A stretch of DNA of 64,000 nt from Agromyces cerinus (GCF_016907835.1 NZ_JAFBCT010000001.1:1116001-1180000), one strand, 5' to 3'. Positions 24,381 to 33,640 are shown, counted from the first letter of the stretch. Numbers and translations are program-made. The notes: generated by a model not told the origin, from the letters alone.

Positions 24381-27011
24381 CTACTGAGCCGCGCCCGAGA
24401 GCTCGCTGGCATCGCGAGCCTGTGCAGCGAGCGCCCGCTCGAGCTCATCGAGTTGTTCGGAGACGAGCCGGTGCAGCGGTGCCGGCGTCGGATTCGCCTC
24501 GAGCCAGGTGCGGGTCATCGTTGCGAGCTCGGGTGAGACGAGGGGCGCTGCGTACAGCCGCTTCACGATGAGCGAGGCCATCGTGAAGCTCCGGCTCGCC
24601 CAGACGTCCTGCAGCATCGCGAAGTACTCGGTCGCAGTCGTTGCGAGCAGTTCGGGCTGCGTGGTGCGCTGCCAGCCGTCGGCGATCGCGCGAGCGAGGT
24701 CGTTCGACAGCGAGGCATCCGTCGCGACTCTGCGCCACGCGGCATCCTTCGACGCCTGGTCGGGGCGAGCCGCCCGGGCGGTCTCGGCGAGGAGTCGGCC
24801 CTTGGCCGTGTCGTCACGTGCGAGCGCCTCGTCGATCTCGTCGTCGGCTGCCGCACCGAGCGTGGCCCGTGCGACCACGAGCTCCCAGTGCAGGTCGAGG
24901 TCGATCTCGAGCCCCGCGAGCTTGATCGAGCCGTCGAGGAGGCTGCCGAGCACGTCGGCGTGCGCCGCGGTCGAGGCGATGCGGGTGAACCCCTTGACGA
25001 ACTGCAGCTGCGTGTCGGAACCCGGCTCAGCGAGCTCGGCGAGCGCCCAGACGGCGTCGCCGGCCTCTGCCGAGACCTGGGTGCGGTGGTCCTCGGCGAG
25101 GTAGCGCGAGATCGCGAGTTCAAGCCGGGCGAGCGCGAGTCCGCGCGCCGCCGACTGCGTCTCGTGGCCGATGCTGCCGATGACGAGGCGCACGAAGTCG
25201 ATCGTCGGCACCTCGGCGTCGCGCAGTGCGTCCCATGCCGAACCGAGCACGACGGCGCGCGAGACCGGATCGGAGAGCTCGGGGAGGTGATCGATCGCGG
25301 TGCGGAAGGAGGCGGGATCGAGACGGACCTTCGCGTAGGTGAGGTCGTCGTCGTTCACGAGTAGCAGGTCGGGGCGGGCGAGGCCCACAAGCTCGGGCAC
25401 CTCGGTCACCGCACCGTCGATGTCGAGTTCGATGCGGTGCGTGCGCTCGAGTCCGGCAGGGCCGAGTCGGAAGCAGCCGAGCGCCAGGCGGTGCGGGCGC
25501 AGCGTCGGATGCCCCGGTGCTGCGCTCTGCTCGACGCGTGCGGCGGTGATCGTGCCCGCGTCATCCGTCTCGATGCTCGCGCGGAGGGTGTTGACGCCGG
25601 CCGTCTCGAGCCAGAGCGCCGACCAGCGCGTGAGGTCGCGGCCGCTCGCCGCCTCGAGCTCGTCGAGCAGGTCGCGGAGCGTGGCGTTGCCTCCCGCGTG
25701 GGCGGTGAGGTACGCGCCGACACCGCGCTGGAAGGCGTCGAGTCCCACCCAGGCGACGAGCTGCTTCAGCACCGAGGCGCCCTTGTCGTAGGTGATCGCG
25801 TCGAAGTTGACCTCGACGTCGGCGAGGTTCGCGATCTCGGCGACGATCGGATGCGTCGACGGCAACTGGTCCTGCTCGGCGGCGTGCGTCTTCTCGTCGC
25901 TCGCGAACGTCGCCCAGACGCCGGTGAACTCGGTGACGGCAGCGGTCGCGAGGGTCGAGGCCCACGTCGCGAACGACTCGTTCAGCCACAGGTCGTTCCA
26001 CCACTGCATCGTGACGGAGTTGCCGAACCACATGTGCGAGAGCTCGTGCAGCACGACGATCGCGCGCTGCTCGCGCCGCGCGTCGGAGACCCGTGACCGG
26101 AACAGGTAGGACTCGTTGAACGTGACGGCGCCGACGTTCTCCATGGCGCCCCAGTTGTACTCGGGCACGAAGATCTGGTCGTACTTGCCATAGGGGTAGG
26201 GCACGCCGAAGGCGGTCTCGTAGAACGCGAGGCCGGCCTGCACGAGTTCGAACATGACCTCGGGCTCGGCGTACTGCGCGAGCGAGGCGCGGGTCAGCAC
26301 CCCGAGGGGGATGTCGCGGCCATCGACGCTGCGCGCGCTGCCGTGCCATGCGGCGTACGGGCCCGCGATGATCGCCACGATGTAGCTCGAGATGACGGGG
26401 CCCGGTTCGAACGACCAGGTCGAGACCGCAGAAGTGCCGGTCGAGTCCGCAGAACTGCTGGTCGAGTCCGCAGAACTGCCGGTCGAGCCTGTCGAGACCT
26501 GCGCGGGCACTGGTGCGGGCGTCGCGGCGTTGCTGAGCACTGTCCAAGCGGCGGGCGCGGTGATCGTGAAGGTGAACCTGGCCTTCAGGTCGGGCTGGTC
26601 GAAGACTGCGAAGACCCGGTTCGCCTCGGCGACGGCGAACTCGGTGTAGAGGTAGGTCGCGCCGTCGACGGGGTCGACGAAGCGGTGGAGTCCCTCGCCG
26701 GTGTTCGTGTACGCGGCCGTCGAGACGACGCGCAGTTCGTTCGCCGCGGCGAGGCCGTCGAGGCGGATGCGCGTGCCGTCACTGACGACGGCCGTGTCGA
26801 GCGGGCTGCCGTTCAGGGTGATCTCGTGCACCTCGACCGTGCACGCCTCGATGAAGGTCGAGGCACCGGGCACGGCGTCGAACGAGACGACTGTCTCGCT
26901 GCGGAACGTATCGCCGCCGCCTGACAGGTCGAGGCGGATGTCGTAGCGCGGGGAACGCACGACATGGGCGCGCTGTTCGGCTTCGATTCGGGTCAGATCG
27001 GCAGCGGGCAT
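24381..27011 (-). CDS. pepN: Aminopeptidase N (M1 family), copy 1
   Basis: Zinc aminopeptidase of 876 residues that removes N-terminal amino acids from peptides. The M1 motifs are intact: GAMENVGAVTFNE (substrate amino-group recognition) and HELSHMWFGN...LWLNESFATW (HExxH-18-E zinc ligands). The C-terminal ERAP1-like helical domain is complete. About 26 residues of Ser/Thr/Gly/Ala repeat (near residues 170-198) are inserted where the paralogue at 30952 has a short loop; this stretch is encoded by 21-bp tandem repeats. ATG 27011 has GGAGG upstream. Confidence 0.95.
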   Translation of the reverse strand: MPAADLTRIEAEQRAHVVRSPRYDIRLDLSGGGDTFRSETVVSFDAVPGASTFIEACTVEVHEITLNGSPLDTAVVSDGTRIRLDGLAAANELRVVSTAAYTNTGEGLHRFVDPVDGATYLYTEFAVAEANRVFAVFDQPDLKARFTFTITAPAAWTVLSNAATPAPVPAQVSTGSTGSSADSTSSSADSTGTSAVSTWSFEPGPVISSYIVAIIAGPYAAWHGSARSVDGRDIPLGVLTRASLAQYAEPEVMFELVQAGLAFYETAFGVPYPYGKYDQIFVPEYNWGAMENVGAVTFNESYLFRSRVSDARREQRAIVVLHELSHMWFGNSVTMQWWNDLWLNESFATWASTLATAAVTEFTGVWATFASDEKTHAAEQDQLPSTHPIVAEIANLADVEVNFDAITYDKGASVLKQLVAWVGLDAFQRGVGAYLTAHAGGNATLRDLLDELEAASGRDLTRWSALWLETAGVNTLRASIETDDAGTITAARVEQSAAPGHPTLRPHRLALGCFRLGPAGLERTHRIELDIDGAVTEVPELVGLARPDLLLVNDDDLTYAKVRLDPASFRTAIDHLPELSDPVSRAVVLGSAWDALRDAEVPTIDFVRLVIGSIGHETQSAARGLALARLELAISRYLAEDHRTQVSAEAGDAVWALAELAEPGSDTQLQFVKGFTRIASTAAHADVLGSLLDGSIKLAGLEIDLDLHWELVVARATLGAAADDEIDEALARDDTAKGRLLAETARAARPDQASKDAAWRRVATDASLSNDLARAIADGWQRTTQPELLATTATEYFAMLQDVWASRSFTMASLIVKRLYAAPLVSPELATMTRTWLEANPTPAPLHRLVSEQLDELERALAAQARDASELSGAAQ
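26418..26501 (-). repeat. 21-bp tandem repeats inside pepN copy 1
   Basis: Three consecutive 21-base units beginning GGTCGAG (26418, 26439, 26460) and a fourth related unit (26481) make an in-frame low-complexity insertion rich in Ser, Thr, Gly and Ala. The fourth unit, GGTCGAGCCTGTCGAGACC, matches 17 of 19 bases of the arm of the intergenic inverted repeat at 20986. Confidence 0.85.
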
Positions 27012-27054
27012 GCAGGGGCCTCCGTGGGGTTCGTTGCCACGTCAGCCTACTGAC

Positions 27055-27741
27055 TCATGATGAGCCGGGCATGGGCAGCAGTCCGTGCTCGTACGCGTAG
27101 ATCACGAGCTGCACCCGGTCGCGTGCGTCGAGCTTCTGCAGCACCCTGCCGACATGGGTCTTCACGGTCGATTCCGACAGGAAGAACTGCTCGGCGATCT
27201 CCGGGTTGCTCCGACCCTCGGCGATGGCGATGAGGATCTCGTGCTCGCGGGGGGTCAGCGTGTCGAGCCCCGGCGCCCGGCTCGTCGCCGCGGCACCGGG
27301 CAGCTCGCCGGCGAAGAGCTCGATCATGCGGCGGGTGACCCGCGGTGCGAGCGCCGCCTCACCGGCGTGCACGGTGCGGATCGCGCCGACGAGTTCGGCG
27401 GGCCGGGAATCCTTCAGCAGGAATCCGCTCGCGCCGGCACGGATGGCGGCGAAGGCGTACTCGTCGAGGTCGAAGGTCGTCAGCACGAGGATGCGGGTCG
27501 GTCGTCCGGCCGCGACGATCGACTCGGTGGCGGCGATGCCGTCGACCTCGGGCATGCGCACATCCATCAGCATGACGTCGATGTCGAGTGTCTCGACGAG
27601 GGCGATCGCCTCGCGCCCGTCGGCGGCCTCGCCGACGACGACGAGGTCGGGCTCGGCTTCGAGCACCATGCGGAGCCCGGCGCGCACGAGCGACTGGTCG
27701 TCGGCGATCGCGACGCGGATGGGATGCGGGTCGGTGCTCAT
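27055..27741 (-). CDS. Two-component response regulator, NarL/LuxR type
   Basis: A 228-residue DNA-binding regulator: receiver domain (DDQSLVRAG acidic pair, LMDVRMPEVDG phospho-acceptor Asp, Lys in FLLKDSRP) and a C-terminal LuxR helix-turn-helix (LTPREHEILIAIAEGRSNPEIAEQFFLSESTVKTHVGRVLQKL). Its ATG overlaps the stop of the histidine kinase gene by four bases, so they form a pair. It is the last gene of the ABC exporter operon and probably controls that operon. Confidence 0.93.
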   Translation of the reverse strand: MSTDPHPIRVAIADDQSLVRAGLRMVLEAEPDLVVVGEAADGREAIALVETLDIDVMLMDVRMPEVDGIAATESIVAAGRPTRILVLTTFDLDEYAFAAIRAGASGFLLKDSRPAELVGAIRTVHAGEAALAPRVTRRMIELFAGELPGAAATSRAPGLDTLTPREHEILIAIAEGRSNPEIAEQFFLSESTVKTHVGRVLQKLDARDRVQLVIYAYEHGLLPMPGSS

Positions 27742-29063
27742 TCGGACTCCTCCGAGTTCGTGGTGGCCGCATCGGATCGCGGCGTGCTCTCTTCGGCTCG
27801 GAGCTCGGCATGCAACCGCCAGCCCCGCTGGGCGCCTGGCCCGGCTTCGAGGGTGCCGCCGTACAACGCGACCCGTTCGCGCATGCCGACGAGGCCCTTG
27901 CCGCCGCTCGTGAGCTCGGAGGTCGACGCGACGACAGCATCGTCGACCACGTCGACCCGCACCACGTCATCGACGTGCGCGACGGTCACGTCGACCCGGT
28001 GGGCCGTCGCGGCGTACCGCAGCGCATTGGTCAGACCCTCCTGCACGATGCGGTACACGGTCAACTGCAGGTTCGAGTCGACGATCGGCGGCCCAACGGT
28101 CGTCAGTTGCACCGGCAGCCCGGCGGCGCGGAATCGCTCCACGAGCACCGGCAGGGCCGCCGTGCCCGGTTGCGGGGCGAGTTCCTCAGAGCCGCCCGAT
28201 GCTTCGTCGGGTTCGGCGAGGACGCCGAGCATGCGTCGCATGTCGACGAGCGCGGCGCGACCGGTGTCGGCCACGTGCTGCATCGCTTCGGCGGCGCGCT
28301 CCGGGTCGCGGCCGACCGTCGCCGCCGAGCCGTCGGCGAGCGTCACCATGACGGTGATGCTGTGCGAGACGATGTCGTGCATCTCGCGGGCGATTCGGGA
28401 GCGCTCGAGAGCCGTCGCGAGCTGCGCCTGCTGGTCGCGCTCCCGGGCGAGGTCGTGTGCACGGGCGATGAGGGCGTTCAGGTAGCGGCGCCGGTTGCCG
28501 ACGGTCACGCCGATGAGGGTCGCGATCAGCAGCAGCACCGTGAACTGCGACGCGGATGCCGGCGCGTTGGCCCCGAACGGCGCGACCGTGTCGTCGGCGT
28601 GGGCCCAGACGGCGATGTACGAGGAGGCCGTCGCGACGACCACCGAGCCCCCGAACCCGATCCAGGCCGAGCGTGTCGAACCGTAGACCGCGAGGGCGTA
28701 GAGGGCGAGCAGCAGGGGGAGCACATCGGTCGACCCGAAGGGATAGACGACGAGGCAGACGAGCCAGGCGATGATGACGAGGAGCCAGGGCCGCCTGCGG
28801 CGGAAGAGCAGGATCGCAGCGGCCGCCACGGCGATGGCGGCGAGCTGCGCGACGGCGATCCACGCGGGTGGTGGGGTAGGGACGAACAGCATCGCGATGG
28901 ACCCGAAGAACGTCGGTACGAAGTACAGCGCCGTGATCAGCGAGTCCGTGAGCCACGGATGCCGCGCCCAGAACTGCCGGATCACCCCGGGTGGCTTCGG
29001 CAGACGAAGTTCTCCCCCGACTACCGAAGCCGGGTAGCCGGGGGAGATGGGTGCTTCCGTCAT
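27738..29063 (-). CDS. Sensor histidine kinase (HisKA_3 family)
   Basis: A 441-residue membrane kinase with about five transmembrane helices in the N-terminal 190 residues (FVPTFFGSIAMLFV, WLLVIIAWLVCLVVYPF and others), a short cytoplasmic dimerisation helix with the phosphorylation site REMHDIVSHSI, and a C-terminal HATPase_c domain (TNALRYAATAHRV, GGKGLVGMRERVALYGG). No large extracellular loop is visible, so it may sense the membrane or the partner ABC transporter. It starts ten bases after the permease gene. Confidence 0.92.
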   Translation of the reverse strand: MTEAPISPGYPASVVGGELRLPKPPGVIRQFWARHPWLTDSLITALYFVPTFFGSIAMLFVPTPPPAWIAVAQLAAIAVAAAAILLFRRRRPWLLVIIAWLVCLVVYPFGSTDVLPLLLALYALAVYGSTRSAWIGFGGSVVVATASSYIAVWAHADDTVAPFGANAPASASQFTVLLLIATLIGVTVGNRRRYLNALIARAHDLARERDQQAQLATALERSRIAREMHDIVSHSITVMVTLADGSAATVGRDPERAAEAMQHVADTGRAALVDMRRMLGVLAEPDEASGGSEELAPQPGTAALPVLVERFRAAGLPVQLTTVGPPIVDSNLQLTVYRIVQEGLTNALRYAATAHRVDVTVAHVDDVVRVDVVDDAVVASTSELTSGGKGLVGMRERVALYGGTLEAGPGAQRGWRLHAELRAEESTPRSDAATTNSEESE

Positions 29064-29073
29064 GGACTGGACT

Positions 29074-29928
29074 CTACGCGTCCCGTCGCTTCAGCAGCAC
29101 CGCGGCGCCGGCGATGGATGCCCCCACCCATGCCAGCACGATCAGGAGGCTCAGCCAGGCGCCGAGCGCGTCGCCGGCGGGTTCCGCCGTCGTCGAGGTG
29201 AAGATGCCGAGACCGGCACTCGAGAGCAGGTAGGGAATGAGATCGTGCGCCCACTCGGCGGGGATCATCTGCAGCACCGTCGGCACGAGCAGGATGAGAC
29301 CGAGGACCGCGGCGATACCGCCCGCACTGCTGCGGATCATGGTGCCGACCCCGAGAGCGAACACCGAGATGAGCGCGAGGTAGAGCGCACCCCCGAGGAG
29401 CGGCAGGTAGATCGCGGAGTCGGTGATGCTCGCCGAGACGTCGATGCCCGCGAAGACCACCGAGGAGACGAGGAACGCGCCGAGGTTGGCGAGGAGCCCG
29501 ATGACGAAGGTCGCGACGAACAGCACGACCGCCTTGGCGGCGAGGGCCGGCAGTCGCTTCGGCACGGCCGTGAGCGTCGAGCGGATCATGCCAGTCGTGT
29601 ACTCGCCGCTGATGACGAGCACACCGAGCACGCCCGCCACGAGCTGGCCGAAGAAGACGCCGAACACCGAGGACTGCATGACGAGCGAGACCTGCTCGGA
29701 GGCGGGCATGCCCGAGGCATCCGCACCGCCGTTCATGCCGCTGGCCATGCTGAGCGACATGATGAGCGCCATGCCGAGCGAGATCGCGATGACGATGAGG
29801 TACGACCAGGTGGTCGACCGGAGGCTCCGCAGCTTGATCCACTCGGACCGGAGCACTCCGCCGAACGACAGCGAGGTGGAGCGAGCGCGCTGCGAGGGGT
29901 GCGCGAGGGGCGGGGTGATCGTGGTCAT
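29074..29928 (-). CDS. ABC-2 type exporter permease
   Basis: A 284-residue permease with six transmembrane helices, the usual topology of bacitracin/lantibiotic-resistance-type exporters: an N-terminal cytoplasmic SEWIKLRSLRSTTWSY, a first helix, a short loop with GGADASGM, and VVISGEYTTGMIRSTLTAVPKR, which recurs in this family as the ISxEYxTGxIR motif. ATG 29928 overlaps the stop of the ATP-binding gene by four bases. The exported substrate is unknown. Confidence 0.9.
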   Translation of the reverse strand: MTTITPPLAHPSQRARSTSLSFGGVLRSEWIKLRSLRSTTWSYLIVIAISLGMALIMSLSMASGMNGGADASGMPASEQVSLVMQSSVFGVFFGQLVAGVLGVLVISGEYTTGMIRSTLTAVPKRLPALAAKAVVLFVATFVIGLLANLGAFLVSSVVFAGIDVSASITDSAIYLPLLGGALYLALISVFALGVGTMIRSSAGGIAAVLGLILLVPTVLQMIPAEWAHDLIPYLLSSAGLGIFTSTTAEPAGDALGAWLSLLIVLAWVGASIAGAAVLLKRRDA

Positions 29929-30836
29929 CGGACTGCCTCCGTGCGGTATTCGACCGCGTCGGCGGTCAGGGCCATGTAGGCCTCCTCGAGCGATGCGCTG
30001 AGGGGGGTGAGTTCGTGGATCGAGAGTCCGTGCTGCGCGGCGAGGTCTCCGATGCCGGATGCCGCGACTCCCGTCACCTCGAGCACGCCGGCCTCTGAGC
30101 GGATGACCGCGACCTCGGGGGCGGCGAGCAGGTCGGCGAGTTGCGAGGAGTGGGGCGAACGCACGAGCACGCGAGGGCGCGTGCCACCGGCGATGATGTC
30201 GGCGACGGGGGCGTCGGCGATGATCTCGCCCCGGCCGAGCACGATGAGGTGGTCGGCGGTGAGCGCCATCTCGCTCATGAGGTGCGAGGAGAGGAAGATC
30301 GTGCGGCCCTCGGACGCGAGGTGGCGCACGAACTGGCGCACCCACAGCACGCCCTCGGGGTCGAGGCCGTTGACCGGCTCGTCGAGGATCAGCGTCGACG
30401 GGTCGCCGAGCATCGCAGCGGCGATTCCGAGCCGCTGGCCCATGCCGAGCGAGAAGCCGCCGACGCGCTTGCGGGCGACCGATTCGAGGCCGGTCATCTC
30501 GATGACCTCGCGAACTCGGCTCGCGCCGATGCCGTGCGTGGCGCCCATCGCGAGCAGGTGGTTGTAGGCGGTGCGGCCGGTGTGCACGGCCTTCGCGTCG
30601 AGGAGGGCGCCGACCTCGTGCAGCGGCGCGCGGTGCGCGGCATACGGCTTGCCGTTGACGGTGACGCGACCCTCGCTCGGACGGTCGAGCCCGACGATCA
30701 TGCGCATCGTGGTCGACTTGCCGGCGCCGTTCGGGCCGAGGAACCCGGTGACCTGCCCGGGGCGGACGGTGAAGCTGATGTCGTTGACGGCGGTCTTCGC
30801 GCCGTAGCGCTTGACGAGCCCTTCTGCCGTGATCAT
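29925..30836 (-). CDS. ABC transporter ATP-binding protein, BcrA-like
   Basis: A 303-residue ATPase with GPNGAGKST, the modified signature FSLGMGQRLG characteristic of the BcrA/antibiotic-resistance exporter group, and LILDEPVNGLDPEGV. A C-terminal extension of about 80 residues follows the nucleotide-binding domain. It is the first gene of a four-gene operon (ATPase, permease, kinase, regulator). TAGCCT on the minus strand six bases before the ATG implies a leaderless transcript, and two inverted repeats lie upstream. Confidence 0.93.
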   Translation of the reverse strand: MITAEGLVKRYGAKTAVNDISFTVRPGQVTGFLGPNGAGKSTTMRMIVGLDRPSEGRVTVNGKPYAAHRAPLHEVGALLDAKAVHTGRTAYNHLLAMGATHGIGASRVREVIEMTGLESVARKRVGGFSLGMGQRLGIAAAMLGDPSTLILDEPVNGLDPEGVLWVRQFVRHLASEGRTIFLSSHLMSEMALTADHLIVLGRGEIIADAPVADIIAGGTRPRVLVRSPHSSQLADLLAAPEVAVIRSEAGVLEVTGVAASGIGDLAAQHGLSIHELTPLSASLEEAYMALTADAVEYRTEAVR

Positions 30837-30842
30837 GTTTCA

Positions 30843-30848
30843 AGGCTA
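30843..30848 (-). promoter_or_regulatory. -10 box of the ABC/two-component operon, leaderless geometry
   Basis: TAGCCT on the minus strand lies six bases before the ATG at 30836. Confidence 0.5.
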
Positions 30849-30874
30849 GAGAGCAGGCGGTGCCGGGACATCCG

Positions 30875-30892
30875 CCTGAAGAATGGTTCAGG
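30875..30892. promoter_or_regulatory. Inverted repeat near the -35 region of the ABC operon
   Basis: CCTGAA and TTCAGG flank a six-base spacer. The site is centred about 47 bases upstream of the predicted transcription start, the position of a typical activator site, so it may bind the operon's own response regulator. Confidence 0.35.
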
Positions 30893-30902
30893 GCGAGCCG
30901 GG

Positions 30903-30920
30903 ATGGTACCGAAGTACCAT
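30903..30920. promoter_or_regulatory. Palindromic operator candidate ATGGTAC-N4-GTACCAT
   Basis: A perfect 7-bp inverted repeat with a four-base spacer sits in the 115-bp gap between the end of pepN copy 2 and the ABC operon. A/T-containing symmetric sites are uncommon in this DNA, so a protein-binding role is plausible. The cognate regulator is not known. Confidence 0.45.
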
Positions 30921-30951
30921 GCCGACCCGCCCTGAGCGGTCGTGCCGAGTG

Positions 30952-33519
30952 CTACTGCGCGTCGCGCGCCTGCGCGGCGAGTGCGCGCTCGACGCCGGCG
31001 ACGTTCTCGACGACGAGGCGGCGCAGCGCCGGCGCCGCGTCGGGGTTCGCCGCGAGCCAGGCGTGGCTGGCCTCGACGAGTGCGCGGTTGGCGAGCGGCG
31101 CCGGGTAGAGCAGGTCGACGAGCTTCTCGGCGATCGCGTAGCTGCGGCTCTTCCAGATGCCGTCGAGCATGCCGAAGTAGCGCTCGATGAACGGAGTCAG
31201 CAGCGACTGGTCGTCGGCCCGCACGAAGCCGGTCGCGGTCGTGCGCACGACCGAGTTCGTCGCCGTGTCGACGTCGATGACCGACGCCCATGCGCGCTGC
31301 TTGCCCTCGGCGGTCGGCGTCGCCGCGCGGGCGTGCGCGGCCGACTCCTGGCCCGTGGCGGTCTTGTCGGACTCGAGGCGGGCGTCGATCTCGGCATCTC
31401 CGGCGCGGCCTGCGGCGACGAGCGCGATGAGCAGCTCCCAGCCGAGGTCGGTGTCGATGTCGAGGCCGTCGAGCGTGATCGAGCCGTCGAAGAGCCCGGC
31501 GAGGGCGTCGACGTGCGAACCGGCTTCGGCGATCGAGGCGAACGCCTTCACGAACTGGAACTGGGCGTCGCTGCCGGCCGCAGCCTGCTGCGCGAGCTGC
31601 CAGAACCCGTCGGCGAGCGAACGGCGTGCGTCAGAGCGGTGCTCGGGAGCGACGTACGCGCTCGCCGCGAGCTGCGCGTTCGCGAGGATGATGCGCAGCG
31701 TCGTCGACTCGGTCTCGCTCGCGATGTTGCCGAGCACGAGCTCGAGGTAGTCGCTCGCGCTCGTCTCTGCGTCGCGCACGGCATCCCACACCGAGCTCCA
31801 GACGAGGGCGCGGGCGAGCGGGTCCTCGATCTTCGAGAGGTTCCCCAGTGCGACCTGCAGCGATGCCTCGTCGAGACGGATCTTCGCGTAGGCGAGGTCG
31901 TCGTCGTTGAGGAGCACGAGGTCGGGGCGTGCGAGGCCGACGAGCTCGGCGACATCCGTGCGCTCACCGTCGATGTCGAGCTCGACGCGGTGCTCGCGCA
32001 CGAGCGCGCCGTCGACGAGGTTGTAGAAGCCGATCGCGGCGCGGTGCGGCCGGATCGTCGGGTAGTCGGGGTGCGCCGACTGCAGCACGGTGAAGGCAGT
32101 GATCGTGCCCGCGTCATCCGTCGCGATCTCGGGGCGCAGGGTGTTGACGCCCGCGGTCTCGAGCCAGAGCTTCGACCAGGCCGACAGGTCGCGGCCGCTG
32201 GCGACCTCGAGTTCGCCGAGCAGGTCGGCGAGAGTCGTGTTGCCCCACGCGTGCTTCTTGAAGTACGCCGAGACGCCCGTGAAGAACGCCTCGATGCCGA
32301 CCCAGGCGGCCAGCTGCTTCAGCACCGAACCGCCCTTGGCGTAGGTGATGCCGTCGAAGTTGACGAGCACGTCTTCGAGGTCGCGGATCTCGGCGACGAT
32401 CGGGTGCGTCGAGGGCAGCTGGTCCTGACGGTAGGCCCAGCTCTTCTCCATCGAGTTGAACGTCGTCCAGGCGTGGTGCCACTCGGTGGCTTCTGCGGTG
32501 GCGATCGTCGACGCCCACTCGGCGAACGACTCGTTCAGCCACAGGTCGTTCCACCACTTCATGGTGACGAGGTCGCCGAACCACATGTGCGCGAGCTCGT
32601 GCAGGATCGTGACGACCCGGCGCTCCTTGATCGCGTCGGTGACCTTCGAGCGGAACACGTAGACCTCGGTGAAGGTCACCGCGCCCGCGTTCTCCATGGC
32701 ACCGGCGTTGTACTCGGGCACGAAGAGCTGGTCGTACTTCGCGAACGGGTAGGGCACGTCGAACTTCGACTCGAAGTACTCGAAGCCCTGCTTCGTCTTC
32801 TCGAAGATGTAGTCGGCGTCGAGGTACTGCGACAGGCTCTTGCGGCTGAACACGCCGAGGGGGATGACCCGCCCGTCGGAGCTCGTGAGCTCGTCGCGCA
32901 CGACGTCGTAGGGGCCTGCGATGAGGGCGGTGATGTAGCTCGACATGCGCGGCGTCGGCTCGAACGCCCACGTGGCCGTCGAGACGTCGTCGGCGCGGCG
33001 ACCCGAGGGGTGCAGCTCGGGCTCGGGCGTCGGCTGGTTCGAGATGACCTGCCAGTGCGACGGCGCGGTGACCGTGAACTTGAACTCGGCCTTGAGGTCG
33101 GGCTGCTCGAACACGGCGAACATGCGCCGCGAGTCGGGCACCTCGAACTGGGTGTAGAGGTAGACCTCGCCGTCGGCGGGGTCGACGAAGCGGTGCAGGC
33201 CCTCACCGGTGTTCATGTAGCGGCCGTCGGCGACGACGACGAGCTCGTTCTCGGCGGCGAGGTTCGGCAGCTGGATGCGCACGCCGTCGCTCACTTCGGC
33301 GGGGTCGAGCGCGACGCCGTTCAGGGTGACCGAGTGCACGGTCGCCGTGATGGCGTCGATGAACGTCGACGCACCCGCGGTCGCGGTGAACCGCACGGTC
33401 GTCTGGGTGCGGAACACCTCCGGACCGGTGGTGACATCGAGCACGACGTCGTAGTCGCGCACCGAGACGAGCGCAGCACGCTCCTCGGCTTCGATTCGGG
33501 TGAGGTTCTCTCCGGGCAC
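30952..33519 (-). CDS. pepN: Aminopeptidase N (M1 family), copy 2
   Basis: Zinc aminopeptidase of 855 residues, a close paralogue of the gene at 24381. GAMENAGAVTFTE and HELAHMWFGD...LWLNESFAEW are intact, and the C-terminal helical domain is complete. I chose GTG 33519 because AAAGGAG sits five bases upstream and the product then starts PGENLTRIEAEERA, in register with the other copy (PAADLTRIEAEQRA); an in-frame ATG at 33540 lies upstream of that site. It lacks the Ser/Thr repeat insertion of copy 1. It precedes the ABC/two-component operon on the same strand. Confidence 0.95.
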   Translation of the reverse strand: MPGENLTRIEAEERAALVSVRDYDVVLDVTTGPEVFRTQTTVRFTATAGASTFIDAITATVHSVTLNGVALDPAEVSDGVRIQLPNLAAENELVVVADGRYMNTGEGLHRFVDPADGEVYLYTQFEVPDSRRMFAVFEQPDLKAEFKFTVTAPSHWQVISNQPTPEPELHPSGRRADDVSTATWAFEPTPRMSSYITALIAGPYDVVRDELTSSDGRVIPLGVFSRKSLSQYLDADYIFEKTKQGFEYFESKFDVPYPFAKYDQLFVPEYNAGAMENAGAVTFTEVYVFRSKVTDAIKERRVVTILHELAHMWFGDLVTMKWWNDLWLNESFAEWASTIATAEATEWHHAWTTFNSMEKSWAYRQDQLPSTHPIVAEIRDLEDVLVNFDGITYAKGGSVLKQLAAWVGIEAFFTGVSAYFKKHAWGNTTLADLLGELEVASGRDLSAWSKLWLETAGVNTLRPEIATDDAGTITAFTVLQSAHPDYPTIRPHRAAIGFYNLVDGALVREHRVELDIDGERTDVAELVGLARPDLVLLNDDDLAYAKIRLDEASLQVALGNLSKIEDPLARALVWSSVWDAVRDAETSASDYLELVLGNIASETESTTLRIILANAQLAASAYVAPEHRSDARRSLADGFWQLAQQAAAGSDAQFQFVKAFASIAEAGSHVDALAGLFDGSITLDGLDIDTDLGWELLIALVAAGRAGDAEIDARLESDKTATGQESAAHARAATPTAEGKQRAWASVIDVDTATNSVVRTTATGFVRADDQSLLTPFIERYFGMLDGIWKSRSYAIAEKLVDLLYPAPLANRALVEASHAWLAANPDAAPALRRLVVENVAGVERALAAQARDAQ

Positions 33520-33640
33520 GTCTGCTCCTTTGGCAGTCATCGACGCGGCTCGTGGCCGCAGGCAACGTGCATCAGCCTAGCTCTCGCGCGGCACGCGGTC
33601 ACGGACGTGCGGCGATGAGTAGGCGAGCGGATGCCGCGGC

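Noticed and set aside
26418..26501. Possible CRISPR-like array inside pepN
   Set aside because: The 21-bp units are contiguous, with no spacers, are in frame with the protein, and no cas genes are present.
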